From: an uncultured Candidatus Cenarchaeum sp.
Lineage (GTDB): Archaea > Thermoproteota > Nitrososphaeria > Nitrososphaerales > Nitrosopumilaceae
Reading direction: 5' to 3'
Length of the DNA stretch: 64,000 nucleotides
Assembly (NCBI GenBank): GCA_958295735.1
Contig: OY282369.1
Span: 3,076,983 to 3,140,982 of the forward strand
The notes under the pieces are model-generated. The model worked only from the letters and a program-made list of their open reading frames with translations, did not search any database and was not told the DNA's origin. The position numbers and the translations under genes were made by a program. This document shows, piece after piece, positions 1-8,039 of the stretch. How positions within the stretch are numbered: the first letter of the stretch is position 1; each line of letters begins with the position of its first letter.

Positions 1-910
1 GCGGCTCACGAAGAGCGGCGCGACCATAACCTACAGGCTCCCCTGCATGAGCCGTGAGGAGGGCGGGCCGGCCGGGACGGAAGCCGAAGCCGCGGAGGCA
101 GGGGCGGCGGAGGAGGCCGAAGCCGCGGAGGCAGGGGCGGGATGCGCGGGCTACTATTCCATGAGCGACGAAAAGCTGCGCGCGCTGCTCGGCACGGAAG
201 GGTTCGGCGACGGCGCGGCGGTGCGCGCCACGCTGCGGGCGCGGGGGTACGCCACGCGGTTCACGAATAGCGGCGCGCCCATAATCTACAGGCTTCCCAG
301 CATGAGCCGCAATGAAACCGGGCCGGGCGGCGCGGGAGCCGGGGCGGCGGAGGGAGCGGGGCCGGGCGGCGCGGGAGCCGGGGCGGCGGAGGGAGCGGGG
401 CCGGGCGGCGCGGGAGCCGGGGCGGCGGAGGGAGCGGGGCCGGGCGGCGCGGGAGCCGGGGCGGCGGAGGGAGCGGGGCCGGGCGGCGCGGGGTGCGCGG
501 GCTACCATTCCATGAGCGACGAAAAGCTTCGCGCGCTGCTCAGCACGGAAGGGTTCGGCGACGGCGCGGCGGCGCGCGCCACGCTGCGGGCGCGGGGGTA
601 CATAGCGCGGCTCACGAAGAGCGGCGCGGCTATAATCTACAGGCACCACGACAAAAGCCGCGAGGAAGCCGGGGCGGGGGCGGCCGGCGCGGCCGGCGCG
701 GCCGGCGCGGCGCGCGCGGGCTACTGTTCCATGAGCGACGGGGCGCTGCGCGCGCTGCTCAGCGTGGAGGGGTTCGGCGACGCCGCGGCGGCGCGCGCCG
801 TGCTGCGGGCGCGGGGGCACTCCGTGCGGCGCGAGGCGGGCACCGGCGCGACGGTGATCCGGATGCGCCCCGGCGGGAAGGCCGCGGGCCGCGGCCCCGC
901 GCGCGGGTGA
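1..910 (+). CDS. Repeat protein with LEM-like modules, 5' end outside window
   Basis: The reading frame is open to the left edge, so the start is missing; the ATG at 47 is internal. The visible part holds the tail of one module and three full modules of about 50 residues. Each begins with a Y-x-SMSD-x-x-LRALL segment and continues through EGFGD-x-AA-x-RA-x-LRARG to a basic/hydrophobic strand ending in IIYR. The pattern (short helix, loop, second helix with RA-x-LRARG) resembles a LEM/SAP-like helix-loop-helix that binds DNA or protein; that is inference. Linkers are low-complexity Ala/Gly/Glu, one made of a 39-bp tandem repeat. No catalytic motif is visible. Function unknown; structural or nucleic-acid binding is plausible. 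Confidence 0.6.
   Translation, partial: RLTKSGATITYRLPCMSREEGGPAGTEAEAAEAGAAEEAEAAEAGAGCAGYYSMSDEKLRALLGTEGFGDGAAVRATLRARGYATRFTNSGAPIIYRLPSMSRNETGPGGAGAGAAEGAGPGGAGAGAAEGAGPGGAGAGAAEGAGPGGAGAGAAEGAGPGGAGCAGYHSMSDEKLRALLSTEGFGDGAAARATLRARGYIARLTKSGAAIIYRHHDKSREEAGAGAAGAAGAAGAARAGYCSMSDGALRALLSVEGFGDAAAARAVLRARGHSVRREAGTGATVIRMRPGGKAAGRGPARG
320..475 (+). repeat. 39-bp coding tandem repeat, 4 copies
   Basis: Four near-perfect 39-bp units encode the 13-residue linker GPGGAGAGAAEGA, followed by a partial fifth unit to about 490. The unit is a multiple of three, so copy-number change would lengthen the linker without a frameshift. Confidence 0.9.
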
Positions 911-955
911 CGCCGCGGCCGGCATCGGCCGGCCCGGCCCGCGCCCCGCGGCGGC

Positions 956-1297
956 TCAGTCCGCCGCCACCATGTCGAAGCTGCGGCGGCCGCCCCGCCC
1001 CGCGCGCGCCCCCTCGAGCCTCACCCGCTGCCCGGCGCGCGGGGGCCAGCGCGCCCCGCCGCCGGGCGCCCGGCGCACCGCGCCCATCAGGCCGACGCCC
1101 CGGCCGAAGCGCGCGAGGCAAAAGTAGCCGCCCCCGCCGGCGAACCGCGAGACCTCCGCTATGCGGCCCTCCGGGGGGCACTCCCGCGGGGACAGGGGCC
1201 CGAGGCAGCGGGGGCACGCGCCCGTGTCCGGCCAGACGTCCGCGGCGCATGTGGCGCAGTGCCCCACCACGAGCGCCGCCCCCCCGCCCGCGCTCAC
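956..1297 (-). CDS. OB-fold zinc-ribbon (DUF35-type) thiolase partner
   Basis: A 113-aa protein with an N-terminal zinc ribbon (HCATC, then ACPRC about 11 residues on) and a small beta-rich C-terminus (FAGGGGYFCLARF ... GQRVRLEG) typical of DUF35/OB-fold proteins. In archaea these form a complex with acetoacetyl-CoA thiolase and shuttle the CoA substrate. The GTG start at 1297 overlaps the thiolase stop in a GTGA arrangement, as the thiolase itself does with the gene upstream, so all three are translationally coupled. It is the last gene of the operon. Family assignment rests on ribbon, size and context. Confidence 0.8.
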   Translation of the reverse strand: MSAGGGAALVVGHCATCAADVWPDTGACPRCLGPLSPRECPPEGRIAEVSRFAGGGGYFCLARFGRGVGLMGAVRRAPGGGARWPPRAGQRVRLEGARAGRGGRRSFDMVAAD

Positions 1298-2427
1298 CCC
1301 GCCTCCATCACGAGGACGGTGGCGGAGGTGGCCCCCGCCGCCGTGTTGTGCACCAGCCCCGCGCGGGCGCCGCCCACCTGGCGCCTGCCCGCCGCGCCCC
1401 GCAGCTGCGCGGCCACCTCCGCCACCTGCGCGATCCCCGTCGCGCCGGGAGGGTGGCCGGCCCCCAGCAGGCCCCCGCGCGGGTTCACCCTGCGGTCGCC
1501 CGTCTCGTGCAGCTCGGCGCAGAGCGCGGCGCCGCGGCCGGGCCCCGCCATCCCGACGGCCTCCAGCGCCATGGGCTCGCAGGCGCTGAACGCGTCGTGC
1601 ACTTCTGCCACGTCCACGCGCCCCGGGGGGAGGCCCGACATGGACAGGGCGGCCGATGCGGCCCCGGCGGCCGCGGCCATGCGGGAGGGGTCGGCGGTCG
1701 CCGCGAAGGATGCGGAGGCGGTGCGCTGCCCCACCCCCGTGAGCAGCGCGGGGGCGTCCGAGGAGGCGGCGGCCTCCTCCGGCCCCGCCAGCAGGACGGC
1801 CGAGGCGCCGGTGCACGGCCTGCAGCAGTCGTACAGCCCCAGGTCGCCCGTTATCCGCCGCGACTCCATCACCTCGCGCACGCCGGGCGGGGGCCGCCCC
1901 CCGGCGGCGCGGCACGCCAGCGGGTTGTCCGCGGCGCTGCGGCGGTTCTTCGCGGGGACGGCGGCCAGCTGCTCGTCGGTGGCCCCGGACCTCCTCTTGT
2001 ACGCGGCCGCGAGCAGCGAGGCCCAGTACACGGGGCCGGCCAGGGAGCCGCGCGACGCGTCCCAGGCGAGCAGCCGGCCGGGGCCGCCGGCCTCGTCGGC
2101 CCCGGCCACCAGGACGGAGCGGGCCATCCCGGAGGCCACGTAGGCGGCGCCGGCCGCGACGGCGGCGGCCCCCGAGCCGCACATGCACTCCACCGTCAGG
2201 GCCGCGCCGGCGCCGGCCAGCCCCGCCTCCTGGGCCAATACGGCCCCCAGGTACTTTTCGTCCGAGTTGGTGGCGACCAGCACCGCGTCCACCCCCTCCC
2301 TGTCCGCCCCCGGGAACCTCGAGAACAGGTCGCGGGCCGCGCCCAGCAGGAGCGGGGCCGCGCCGCCGGGCCCCGGGCCCGCCTCGAACCTCGTCCCGCC
2401 GTAGGCCGCCACGGCGGCCGCCCTCAC
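1294..2427 (-). CDS. Thiolase (acetyl-CoA acetyltransferase, archaeal/SCP2 type)
   Basis: A 377-aa thiolase. Visible: the nucleophile region ECMCGSGAAAV (about residue 80), the EVHDAF motif carrying the catalytic His, and NPRGGLLGAGHPPGATG, the conserved GHPxGATG loop. Archaeal members of this group with a DUF35 partner make acetoacetyl-CoA for HMG-CoA/isoprenoid synthesis; in thaumarchaea a beta-ketothiolase also serves the 3-hydroxypropionate/4-hydroxybutyrate cycle. Which role applies here cannot be decided. The GTG start at 2427 overlaps the upstream TGA stop by GTGA. Confidence 0.88.
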   Translation of the reverse strand: MRAAAVAAYGGTRFEAGPGPGGAAPLLLGAARDLFSRFPGADREGVDAVLVATNSDEKYLGAVLAQEAGLAGAGAALTVECMCGSGAAAVAAGAAYVASGMARSVLVAGADEAGGPGRLLAWDASRGSLAGPVYWASLLAAAYKRRSGATDEQLAAVPAKNRRSAADNPLACRAAGGRPPPGVREVMESRRITGDLGLYDCCRPCTGASAVLLAGPEEAAASSDAPALLTGVGQRTASASFAATADPSRMAAAAGAASAALSMSGLPPGRVDVAEVHDAFSACEPMALEAVGMAGPGRGAALCAELHETGDRRVNPRGGLLGAGHPPGATGIAQVAEVAAQLRGAAGRRQVGGARAGLVHNTAAGATSATVLVMEAG

Positions 2428-3413
2428 GCCCGGCCCCCTCCCGTCCCCAGCGCGCCCACCGCCTCCCGGAACGACTCGGCCGCGGGGCCGACCGGGTTGA
2501 ACTGCACCACGGGCAGGTCGACGCCCGCCTCGCGGAACTCGGCCAGTTTCCCCGCGCACTCGCCGGGCGTGCCGCATATTGTGAGGTCGTCCAGCATGCG
2601 GTCCGTCGCCTCGGCGGCCGCGGCCGCCGCGCCCCCCGCCAGGTACGCGGCGCGGATGCGCGCCGCCTCGTCGCGGTACCCGCTGGCGGCCAGGAACCCG
2701 CGGTACGCCTCCCCCACCGCCACGTAAAAGGCGAGCGTGGCCCTGGCGCGCTCCCGCGCCGCGCCCCCGTCCGCGGAGACGGCCGTTATGATCTGGCAGG
2801 CCACGTCGATGCCGCGGCCCGACTCCCGCCGCAACTCGGATACGGTCCTCTTCATTTCCGCGGGGGGGCGCAGGTAGAATATCACGCCGTCGGCCACCTC
2901 CCAGGCCAGCCTGGCCATCCCGCGGCCCACGGCGGCCAGGTATATGGGGATGCGGCCCCCGGCGGGCCTGACCATCGGCGTGAACCCCCCCAGCCGGAAC
3001 GCGGGCCCCGAGTGCTCCAGCCGGCCCCCGGCGGCGGCCTTCCTCACCACCTCGACGTATTCCCGCACCCTGGCCAGCGGCCGGTCGAAGCGGCCCCCGT
3101 GGAGGCCCTCGACGATGGCCCGGCTCCCGGCGCCGAGGCCCAGCACCATCCTGCCCCCCGACACGGCATCGACGGTGGCCGCCCCCATGGCCACGAGCGC
3201 GGGGCTCCTGGAATACGCGTTGACCACGGACGTGCCGAGCCTGCACGAGGAGAGCCGCTGCGAGAGCATCCCGAGCATCGCGAAACCCTCGGCCCCCCAC
3301 GTCTCGGGTATCCAGACCGTGTCCGGCTCGCCGCGCTCGGCCAGCACGCCGGCGCACCGCGCCACGTCGCCCACCGACAGCAGCGAGCCGAGGCTGTACG
3401 AGATCCTCGCCAA
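2424..3413 (-). CDS. LLM-class (luciferase-like) F420/flavin-dependent oxidoreductase
   Basis: A 329-aa TIM-barrel protein of the luciferase-like monooxygenase family. The pattern fits F420-dependent methylenetetrahydromethanopterin-reductase-like enzymes: VWIPETWG near residue 35, LGLGAGSR near 93, PIYLAAVGRGM near 157, and GTPGEC near 284. The physiological substrate is unknown. The TTG start at 3413 lies 28 nt from an AT-rich box (ctattctag, 3437-3445), which fits a leaderless mRNA and marks the promoter of the three-gene thiolase operon. Coupling to thiolase suggests a role in CoA-ester or lipid metabolism; this is inference. Confidence 0.82.
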   Translation of the reverse strand: MARISYSLGSLLSVGDVARCAGVLAERGEPDTVWIPETWGAEGFAMLGMLSQRLSSCRLGTSVVNAYSRSPALVAMGAATVDAVSGGRMVLGLGAGSRAIVEGLHGGRFDRPLARVREYVEVVRKAAAGGRLEHSGPAFRLGGFTPMVRPAGGRIPIYLAAVGRGMARLAWEVADGVIFYLRPPAEMKRTVSELRRESGRGIDVACQIITAVSADGGAARERARATLAFYVAVGEAYRGFLAASGYRDEAARIRAAYLAGGAAAAAAEATDRMLDDLTICGTPGECAGKLAEFREAGVDLPVVQFNPVGPAAESFREAVGALGTGGGRA

Positions 3414-3640
3414 CGCGGCGCCGGGCGGCGCGGCGGCTATTCTAGTCTTGCCCCCGGCGCCGGCGCGCGCTTGCCTCCCCCCGTCCCGCCGCGGTTTGGC
3501 CGCCCCGGCCGGCCCGCGCGCCGCGCGATCGCGGCCGGGTTGCGGGCATTTTCGGCGCGCGGGGGCACGCGTCCCGCCCTCCCGGGCCCCGGTTGCGGCG
3601 GCCGGATGCCCGCGTCCCGGCCGGCGCCGCGGCGGCCGGC

Positions 3641-4042
3641 CTAGCGGGCCGCGTCCGCGCGCGCAGCCGCGGCAGGCCCCCGCTTCCTCTCGGCCTCGCG
3701 CGCTTCGCTCACGGCTTTGTGGGCGGCCGCCAGCTCAACCGCGCCGGCCATGAGATCGGCAGGGGTGACCGGGTCGTGCGGCTCGCCCCAGTGGGTGGGG
3801 AGCTTAGAGCTCTCGCGCCTTTTCAGCATGCCCTCGTACTTTTTCGGGTTCTTCAGGTAGTCCTCCAGGACGGCGCGCGTGGTCTCCCGCGGGATATCGC
3901 GCCACTTCGCGAAGGTGTATTCCGCGGCCGGTATCAACTCGGCAGGCGTCATGTCGCACATCGGCGCGTCCTTCTCCACGAGTTCTTCGAGATTCCAGAT
4001 CAGCCGAACGGTGTCGCTCTCGTCCAGCGTTGCCGCGCCCAT
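3641..4042 (-). CDS. Orphan family protein, copy 1 of 3 (133 aa)
   Basis: A 133-aa acidic, mostly helical soluble protein starting MGAATLDESDTVRL. Conserved blocks are LIWNLEELVEKDA, FAKWRDIPRETTRAVLEDYL, KKYEGMLKR and HDPVTPADLMAGAVELAAA. No family recognised. Near-identical copies lie at 4189-4599 and 7585-7986, with flanking DNA also conserved. A TATA-like box (tatttaag, 4065-4072) centred 26 nt upstream supports the ATG at 4042. The ordered helices and the W-RDIP-T-ALEDYL block look like a small helical-bundle regulator or antitoxin, but nothing proves it. Confidence 0.7.
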   Translation of the reverse strand: MGAATLDESDTVRLIWNLEELVEKDAPMCDMTPAELIPAAEYTFAKWRDIPRETTRAVLEDYLKNPKKYEGMLKRRESSKLPTHWGEPHDPVTPADLMAGAVELAAAHKAVSEAREAERKRGPAAAARADAAR

Positions 4043-4188
4043 GCCCCGCGTTGCGCCGCGGCGGTATTTAAGCGGCGGTCCGCCCGAGCTCGCCGCGCGG
4101 CCGCCCGCTGGGGCGCGCGGCCCGCCCTCCCGGGCCCCGGTTGCGGCGGCCGGATGCCCGCGTCCCGGCCGGCGCCGCGGCGGCCGGC

Positions 4189-4599
4189 CTAGCGGGCCGC
4201 GTCCGCGCGCGCAACCGCGGGGGGCGCGGCGGGCCCCAGCTTCTTCTCAGCCTCGCGCGCTTCGCTCACGGCTTTGTGGGCGGCCGCCAGCTCAACCGCG
4301 CCGGCCATGAGATCGGCCGGGGTGACCGGGTCGTGCGGCTCGTCCCAGTGGGTGGGGAGCCTAGAGCTCTCGCGCCTTTTCAGCATGCCCTCGTACTTTT
4401 CCGGGTTCTTCAGGTAGTCTTCCAGGACGGCGCGCGTGGTCTCCGGCGGGATATCGCGCCACTTCGCGAAATCGTATTCCACGGCCGGTATCATGTCGGC
4501 CGGCGTCATGTCGCACCTCGCCGCGTCCTTCTCCACGAGTTCTTCGAGATTCCAGATCAGCCGAACGGTGTCGCTCTCGTCCAGCGTTGCCGCGCCCAT
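4189..4599 (-). CDS. Orphan family protein, copy 2 of 3 (136 aa)
   Basis: A close paralogue of 3641-4042, in tandem and in the same orientation. Differences are clustered (DPARCDM-type region about residues 25-35 and a longer Ala/Pro tail). Promoter box gtatttaaac at 4621-4630, about 26 nt from the ATG. The intergenic DNA between copies 1 and 2 (about 4080-4190) repeats the DNA downstream of copy 1, so the unit was duplicated with its flanks. Function unknown. Confidence 0.7.
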   Translation of the reverse strand: MGAATLDESDTVRLIWNLEELVEKDAARCDMTPADMIPAVEYDFAKWRDIPPETTRAVLEDYLKNPEKYEGMLKRRESSRLPTHWDEPHDPVTPADLMAGAVELAAAHKAVSEAREAEKKLGPAAPPAVARADAAR

Positions 4600-4650
4600 G
4601 CCCCGAGGTGCGCCGCGGCGGTATTTAAACGGTGATCAGTCCGGCTCGCG

Positions 4651-4735
4651 CGAGGCCGGCAGCCCCCGCTCCGCGGGGGCGAATCCGGATCAGCGCGGGC
4701 GCTTTCGCGCCCGTGACTGGCGGGTGCGCGGCATC
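4651..4735 (+). repeat. Dispersed ~85 bp repeat, copy C
   Basis: Shares with four other places in the window the core gaatccggatcagc, followed by a small dyad (gggcgctttcgcgccc here) and tggcgggt. It lies just beyond the promoter of the gene ending at 4189, pointing away from it. Confidence 0.75.
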
Positions 4736-5082
4736 GTGCTGCGGCCCTTTCGTAACCGTCCCGGACGGCGCCCTGGCTTCGCCCGCCCCCCGCCCCCGAG
4801 CCTCCCCCCCCCCCCCCGCCCGATCCCGCCGATGCCGTGCCGCCCGGCCGCCGCCTCGGGCCGGATCTCCCCGGCCGCCTTTCCGCACGCGCGCGCATCG
4901 CTCCCGGGCGGGCGCCCGGAGGCCGAAAAGGCGGCGCGGGCGGCCCGCCCGCATCATCCCCGGCGGCGCTGCCGCACGGCGGGGGGTTTTTTGCCGCGGC
5001 GCCGAAAAAAGCCGCCCCGGCGCGATCGCCGCCCCGAGCTGGGCGGCTTTCGGGCGAGGTTGCGGGAAAGGCTGGCCATGCC
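4736..5082. other. GC-rich intergenic DNA without a visible gene
   Basis: Low-complexity GC-rich sequence with a C14 run at 4804-4817. No reading frame here has a convincing protein-like composition, and no promoter-like box appears before 5083. Confidence 0.6.
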
Positions 5083-5098
5083 GTACTAATTAAATACC
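5083..5098 (+). promoter_or_regulatory. TATA-like promoter of the ART-like gene
   Basis: The AT island gtactaattaaatacc is centred about 27 nt upstream of the GTG at 5120. It stands out from the surrounding GC-rich DNA and matches the spacing seen at other genes in the window. Confidence 0.7.
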
Positions 5099-5119
5099 AC
5101 AACATACCATACTAGTATT

Positions 5120-6049
5120 GTGACAAGTGTTCGCGGACCGCGCGGGCTTCCGCGCCGCCTGCCGGGTCTGGCCGGCGCGCCGCCGTCGAGGGGCGCGGGG
5201 AGCCGACGCGGCGGCCCCGGCATTCCCGACCGATCTGATCGGGCAGTCAGAAAAAGGCGAGCGGTGGATGGCAGGGAGTTCAGAAAGGCCACGGCCACGC
5301 TCAAGGATATAAACGCGCTTGTTGGTGGCGCTTGGGAAATCGCCGAAGTGTCGGGGCTGGCGGACGAGTACGTCGGGAGGTTCGGGCTGCCGCCCTCCCG
5401 CATCCGCGGCCTGTTCGAGTCGCCCACCATCAAACGCGCCAGGGACGCGGATCCGGGCTTGACGCGCGAGCTGTGGTCGGCGGCCGCACGCGACAGCCCG
5501 GAGATCCGGGACATCCGCCGCAGGATACTGGAACATCGGGACGAAGTCAACGCGACCGCGCGGCGGATGCTGGAGACGAACGACTCGCTTTTCAGGGGGA
5601 CGCACGCGGACGAGCTCGACTCGATCCTGGAGCACGGCGCGGTGGGGGTGGGCACGCCGTCCGCGAGGGGGGGCAACAAGACCGGAAAGGAATTCGGGTT
5701 CCTGTCCTTTTCGGTGCTGGAGAGATCCGCGCTCAGGTTCGGCGACGTCCTGCTGGAGTTCGACGCCGGGGCCCTGCGGCGGGCGGGCGCGGCCCCTGTA
5801 GAGTACGACATGTTCGCCACGAAGCAAGGCGACGCGCACGAGGCCGCGGGCAAGCCCATGTCGCTGGCCTACATCAGCGATCTGGAAGTGAGGATTCCGA
5901 GGGGGGAACCGCTGCCGATCTCCAGCATCCTGAAAATCCTGATACTGGACGCGAAACCCGGCGCGGCGGGCGCGCTGGTCGGCGCGTACGGGGCGATCGC
6001 CGCGTGCGCCGCCGCCAGCAGTAACGAGTTGAAGGCCCAGTTCGTCTAG
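5120..6049 (+). CDS. ADP-ribosyltransferase-fold protein (putative toxin/effector)
   Basis: A 309-aa protein. The second half follows the R-S-E layout of ADP-ribosyltransferase toxins: LFRGTHADELDSIL (Arg about residue 158), FLSFSVLERSALRFG (S-F-S, about 193), then DLEVRIPRGE (about 255-262), which resembles the E-x-V-(L/I)-P-x-G catalytic strand. The first ~60 residues are basic and poorly ordered; the middle is helical. Such proteins transfer ADP-ribose from NAD+ to a protein or nucleic acid. No partner immunity gene is obvious. The GTG at 5120 is chosen because the TATA box lies 27 nt upstream. The catalytic Glu assignment is the weak point; no database comparison was possible. Confidence 0.5.
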   Translation: MTSVRGPRGLPRRLPGLAGAPPSRGAGSRRGGPGIPDRSDRAVRKRRAVDGREFRKATATLKDINALVGGAWEIAEVSGLADEYVGRFGLPPSRIRGLFESPTIKRARDADPGLTRELWSAAARDSPEIRDIRRRILEHRDEVNATARRMLETNDSLFRGTHADELDSILEHGAVGVGTPSARGGNKTGKEFGFLSFSVLERSALRFGDVLLEFDAGALRRAGAAPVEYDMFATKQGDAHEAAGKPMSLAYISDLEVRIPRGEPLPISSILKILILDAKPGAAGALVGAYGAIAACAAASSNELKAQFV

Positions 6050-6180
6050 CGGCGGGGCGGCCGGAAGCGCGGCCCGGCAGGCCGCGCGGCCAAGCCGGGA
6101 GGGGGAGATTCCGGCCGCGGCGGGCCGGCCGATCTCCGCACGATGCGGGGAGATCGGCCGCGGAACGCCCCGGCTGGCGC
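6050..6180. other. Short spacer with small inverted repeat
   Basis: GC-rich spacer. The segment gccgatctccgcacgatgcg / gggagatcggcc around 6129-6160 can form a hairpin just after the ART-like gene and could terminate transcription. Confidence 0.4.
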
Positions 6181-6600
6181 GTGTCTTGTGCGGAAATCAT
6201 GCCGCCTGTTCGCTCGCGTCCTCCACTGTCCGGCGCGGGCTGTTTTTCTCGATCGCCTTCGCGTCCTTCTTGGCGGGGAATGCGCCGGGCGGGGAATGCG
6301 CCGGGCGGGGAATGCGCCGGGCGGGGCCTCCGGGCCGTCCGCGTCCGGCGGGCGGCGGGGCCTCCGCCCGCCGCGGGCCGCGGCGAATTCCGGCGGGCCC
6401 CGGCGGCGCGCGATCCCCGCCTCCCCGGTCCCGGGGCACCTCCCCGGCCCGCCGCCGGTCCGCGGGAGGCGGGAGCGGATGCCTGCCGGATCGGCGCCGA
6501 GCTCCGGCGGATCGCCCCCCGGCGCGGCCGGCCGCCGCGATCCCCCGCGCGCCTTCCCGGTCATTCCCGCGGGCTCCCCGTCCCGGAGCGCGGGCCGCGG

Positions 6601-6800
6601 CCTGCCCGCATCGCCGCGCGCGCGCCGAACCGCTTCGCGGCCTGCCCGCATCGCCGCGCGCGCGCCGAACCGCTTCGCGGCCTGCCCGCATCGCCGCGCG
6701 CGCGCCGAACCGCTTCGCGGCCTGCCCGCATCGCCGCGCGCGCGCCGAACCGCTTCGCGGCCTGCCCGCATCGCCGCGCGCGCGCCGAACCGCTTCGCGG
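6601..6800. repeat. 40-bp tandem repeat, 5 exact copies
   Basis: Five identical 40-bp units (cctgcccgcatcgccgcgcg followed by cgcgccgaaccgcttcgcgg). The unit is not a multiple of three and no conserved frame runs through it, so it is a non-coding minisatellite inside element E1. Confidence 0.95.
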
Positions 6801-6900
6801 CCCCGCGCCGCGCGGCCGCCGCGTCCCCCGGGGCCGCCTCCCCGGGCACGCGGCGCCCGCCGCGCATCGGCACGAATGGCCGAGGCGCGCGGCCGCCTGC

Positions 6901-6964
6901 CAAAAACTTCGCCCTTCGGGGCCAGACTGCCACACGAACGGCACGATTCGTGGAGAAATTTTCC
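6901..6964. repeat. Covarying inverted repeat, copy in E1
   Basis: Arms caaaaacttcgcc (6901-6913) and ggagaaattttcc (6952-6964) enclose a spacer containing ggggccagactg. This matches the copies at 15513-15576 and 33969-34031. Confidence 0.7.
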
Positions 6965-7584
6965 ACGGTCGGAATCGCGGGCCGAAGTTTCCGGGGTGCG
7001 AATCCCCCGCTTCGCGCGGCGCCGGAGCGCCGCGTCGCGAAACGGACCGCTTCCCGCGCCCCGGCCCGGCCGGAGGCGCCGCCGCCGTCCCGCATCCCCC
7101 GCGATCCCGCAGGCCGCGCCGCGGATTGCGGCGCCGCCGGCCCCCGGCGCCCCGCCCGCGCGCCTGGCGCCCGCGTGCCCCGCCGCGCGCCGCCGGATCG
7201 GCATCCCGCGCGGCGATCCGCGCGGGAGGCCCGCCGGGGCGCCGGAACGCGGCCCGCCCGCCCGCATTCCGCGTGCAGCTCCCGCGCGCGCTGCCGGGCC
7301 GCGCCTTGATCCCCCCGGCCGTCCGGGACGTCCCGCATCCCTTCCCGTGCCGCCTGATCGCGTGCTTGATCTGCCTGCCGGCCGGGAAGCCCGCCATCCG
7401 CTTTCGTGGCCGGCGCGCCTTGGAAAAGCCGCCCGCTGCCTCCGTGAGCTAGGTGACGTGTTTCCGTACAACACGCCGCCCGAGCTCGCCGCGCGGCCGC
7501 CCGCGGGGGCGCGCGGCCCGCCCTCCCTGGCCCCGGTTGCGGCGGCCGGATGCCCGCGTCCCGGCCGGCGCCGCGGCGGCCGGC

Positions 7585-7986
7585 CTAGCGGGCCGCGTCC
7601 GCGCGCGCAACCGCGGCGGGCCCCCGCTTCCTCTCGGCCTCGCGCGCTTCGCTCACGGCTCTGTGGGCGGCCGCCAGCTCAACCGCGCCGGCCACGAGAT
7701 CGGCGGGGGTGACCGGGTCGTGCGGCTCGCCCCAGTAGGTGGGGGGCCTAGAGCTCTCGTACCTTTTCAGCATGCCCTCGTATTTTTCCGGGTTCTTCAG
7801 GTAGTCCTCCAGGACGGCGCGCGTGGTCTCCCGCGGGATATCGCGCCACTTCGCGAAGGTGTATTCCACGGCAGGTATCATGTCGGCATGCTTCATGCCG
7901 CAGCTCGCCGCGTCCTCCTCCACGAGTTCTTCGAGATTCCAGATCAGCCTAACGGTGTCGCTCTCGTCCAGCTTTGCCGCGCCCAT
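7585..7986 (-). CDS. Orphan family protein, copy 3 of 3 (133 aa)
   Basis: Third paralogue of the 3641/4189 family. It keeps the WNLEELVEEDA and AKWRDIPRETTRAVLEDYL blocks but differs more at AASCGMKHADMIP. The promoter box gtatttaag (8008-8016) is centred 26 nt upstream of the ATG. Its downstream and upstream flanks match those of copies 1 and 2. The module 7460-8054 is enclosed by inverted gtttccgtacaacac / gtgttgtacggaaat, the same sequence that ends the neighbouring elements, so it may have moved or been trapped between two element insertions. Confidence 0.7.
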   Translation of the reverse strand: MGAAKLDESDTVRLIWNLEELVEEDAASCGMKHADMIPAVEYTFAKWRDIPRETTRAVLEDYLKNPEKYEGMLKRYESSRPPTYWGEPHDPVTPADLVAGAVELAAAHRAVSEAREAERKRGPAAVARADAAR

Positions 7987-8039
7987 GCACCGCGGTGCGC
8001 CGCGGCGGTATTTAAGCGGTGATCAGTCCGGCTCGCGCT

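Larger units (their letters stand above)
6181..7474. mobile_element. Transposon-like element E1 with short terminal inverted repeats, no transposase
   Basis: About 1.29 kb bounded by gtgtcttgtgcggaaat (6181) and, inverted, gtttccgtacaacac (7460-7474). The same termini bound element E2. The interior is GC-rich and non-coding by eye. It contains a 40-bp x5 tandem repeat and one covarying inverted repeat. Its interior matches, in reverse, the elements at 31141-31990 and 33720-34555. No transposase is present. It could be a non-autonomous or decayed element. No clear target duplication was found. Confidence 0.5.

Noticed and set aside
4042-4190. Toxin-antitoxin pair formed by the two tandem orphan genes
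   Set aside because: They are paralogues of each other, each with its own promoter, not two different partners.
6601-6800. CRISPR array (regular 40-bp repeats)
   Set aside because: The units are head-to-tail without unique spacers, and no cas genes are near. The same holds for the arrays at 11132, 14809 and 59951.
6143-7712. Very long overlapping open frames on all strands (also at 8.4-11 kb, 27.5-30.9 kb, 38.7-46 kb opposite strand)
   Set aside because: Translations are Ala/Arg/Gly/Pro-rich with no domains or promoter spacing; at ~70% GC stop codons are rare, so such frames arise by chance or shadow real genes.
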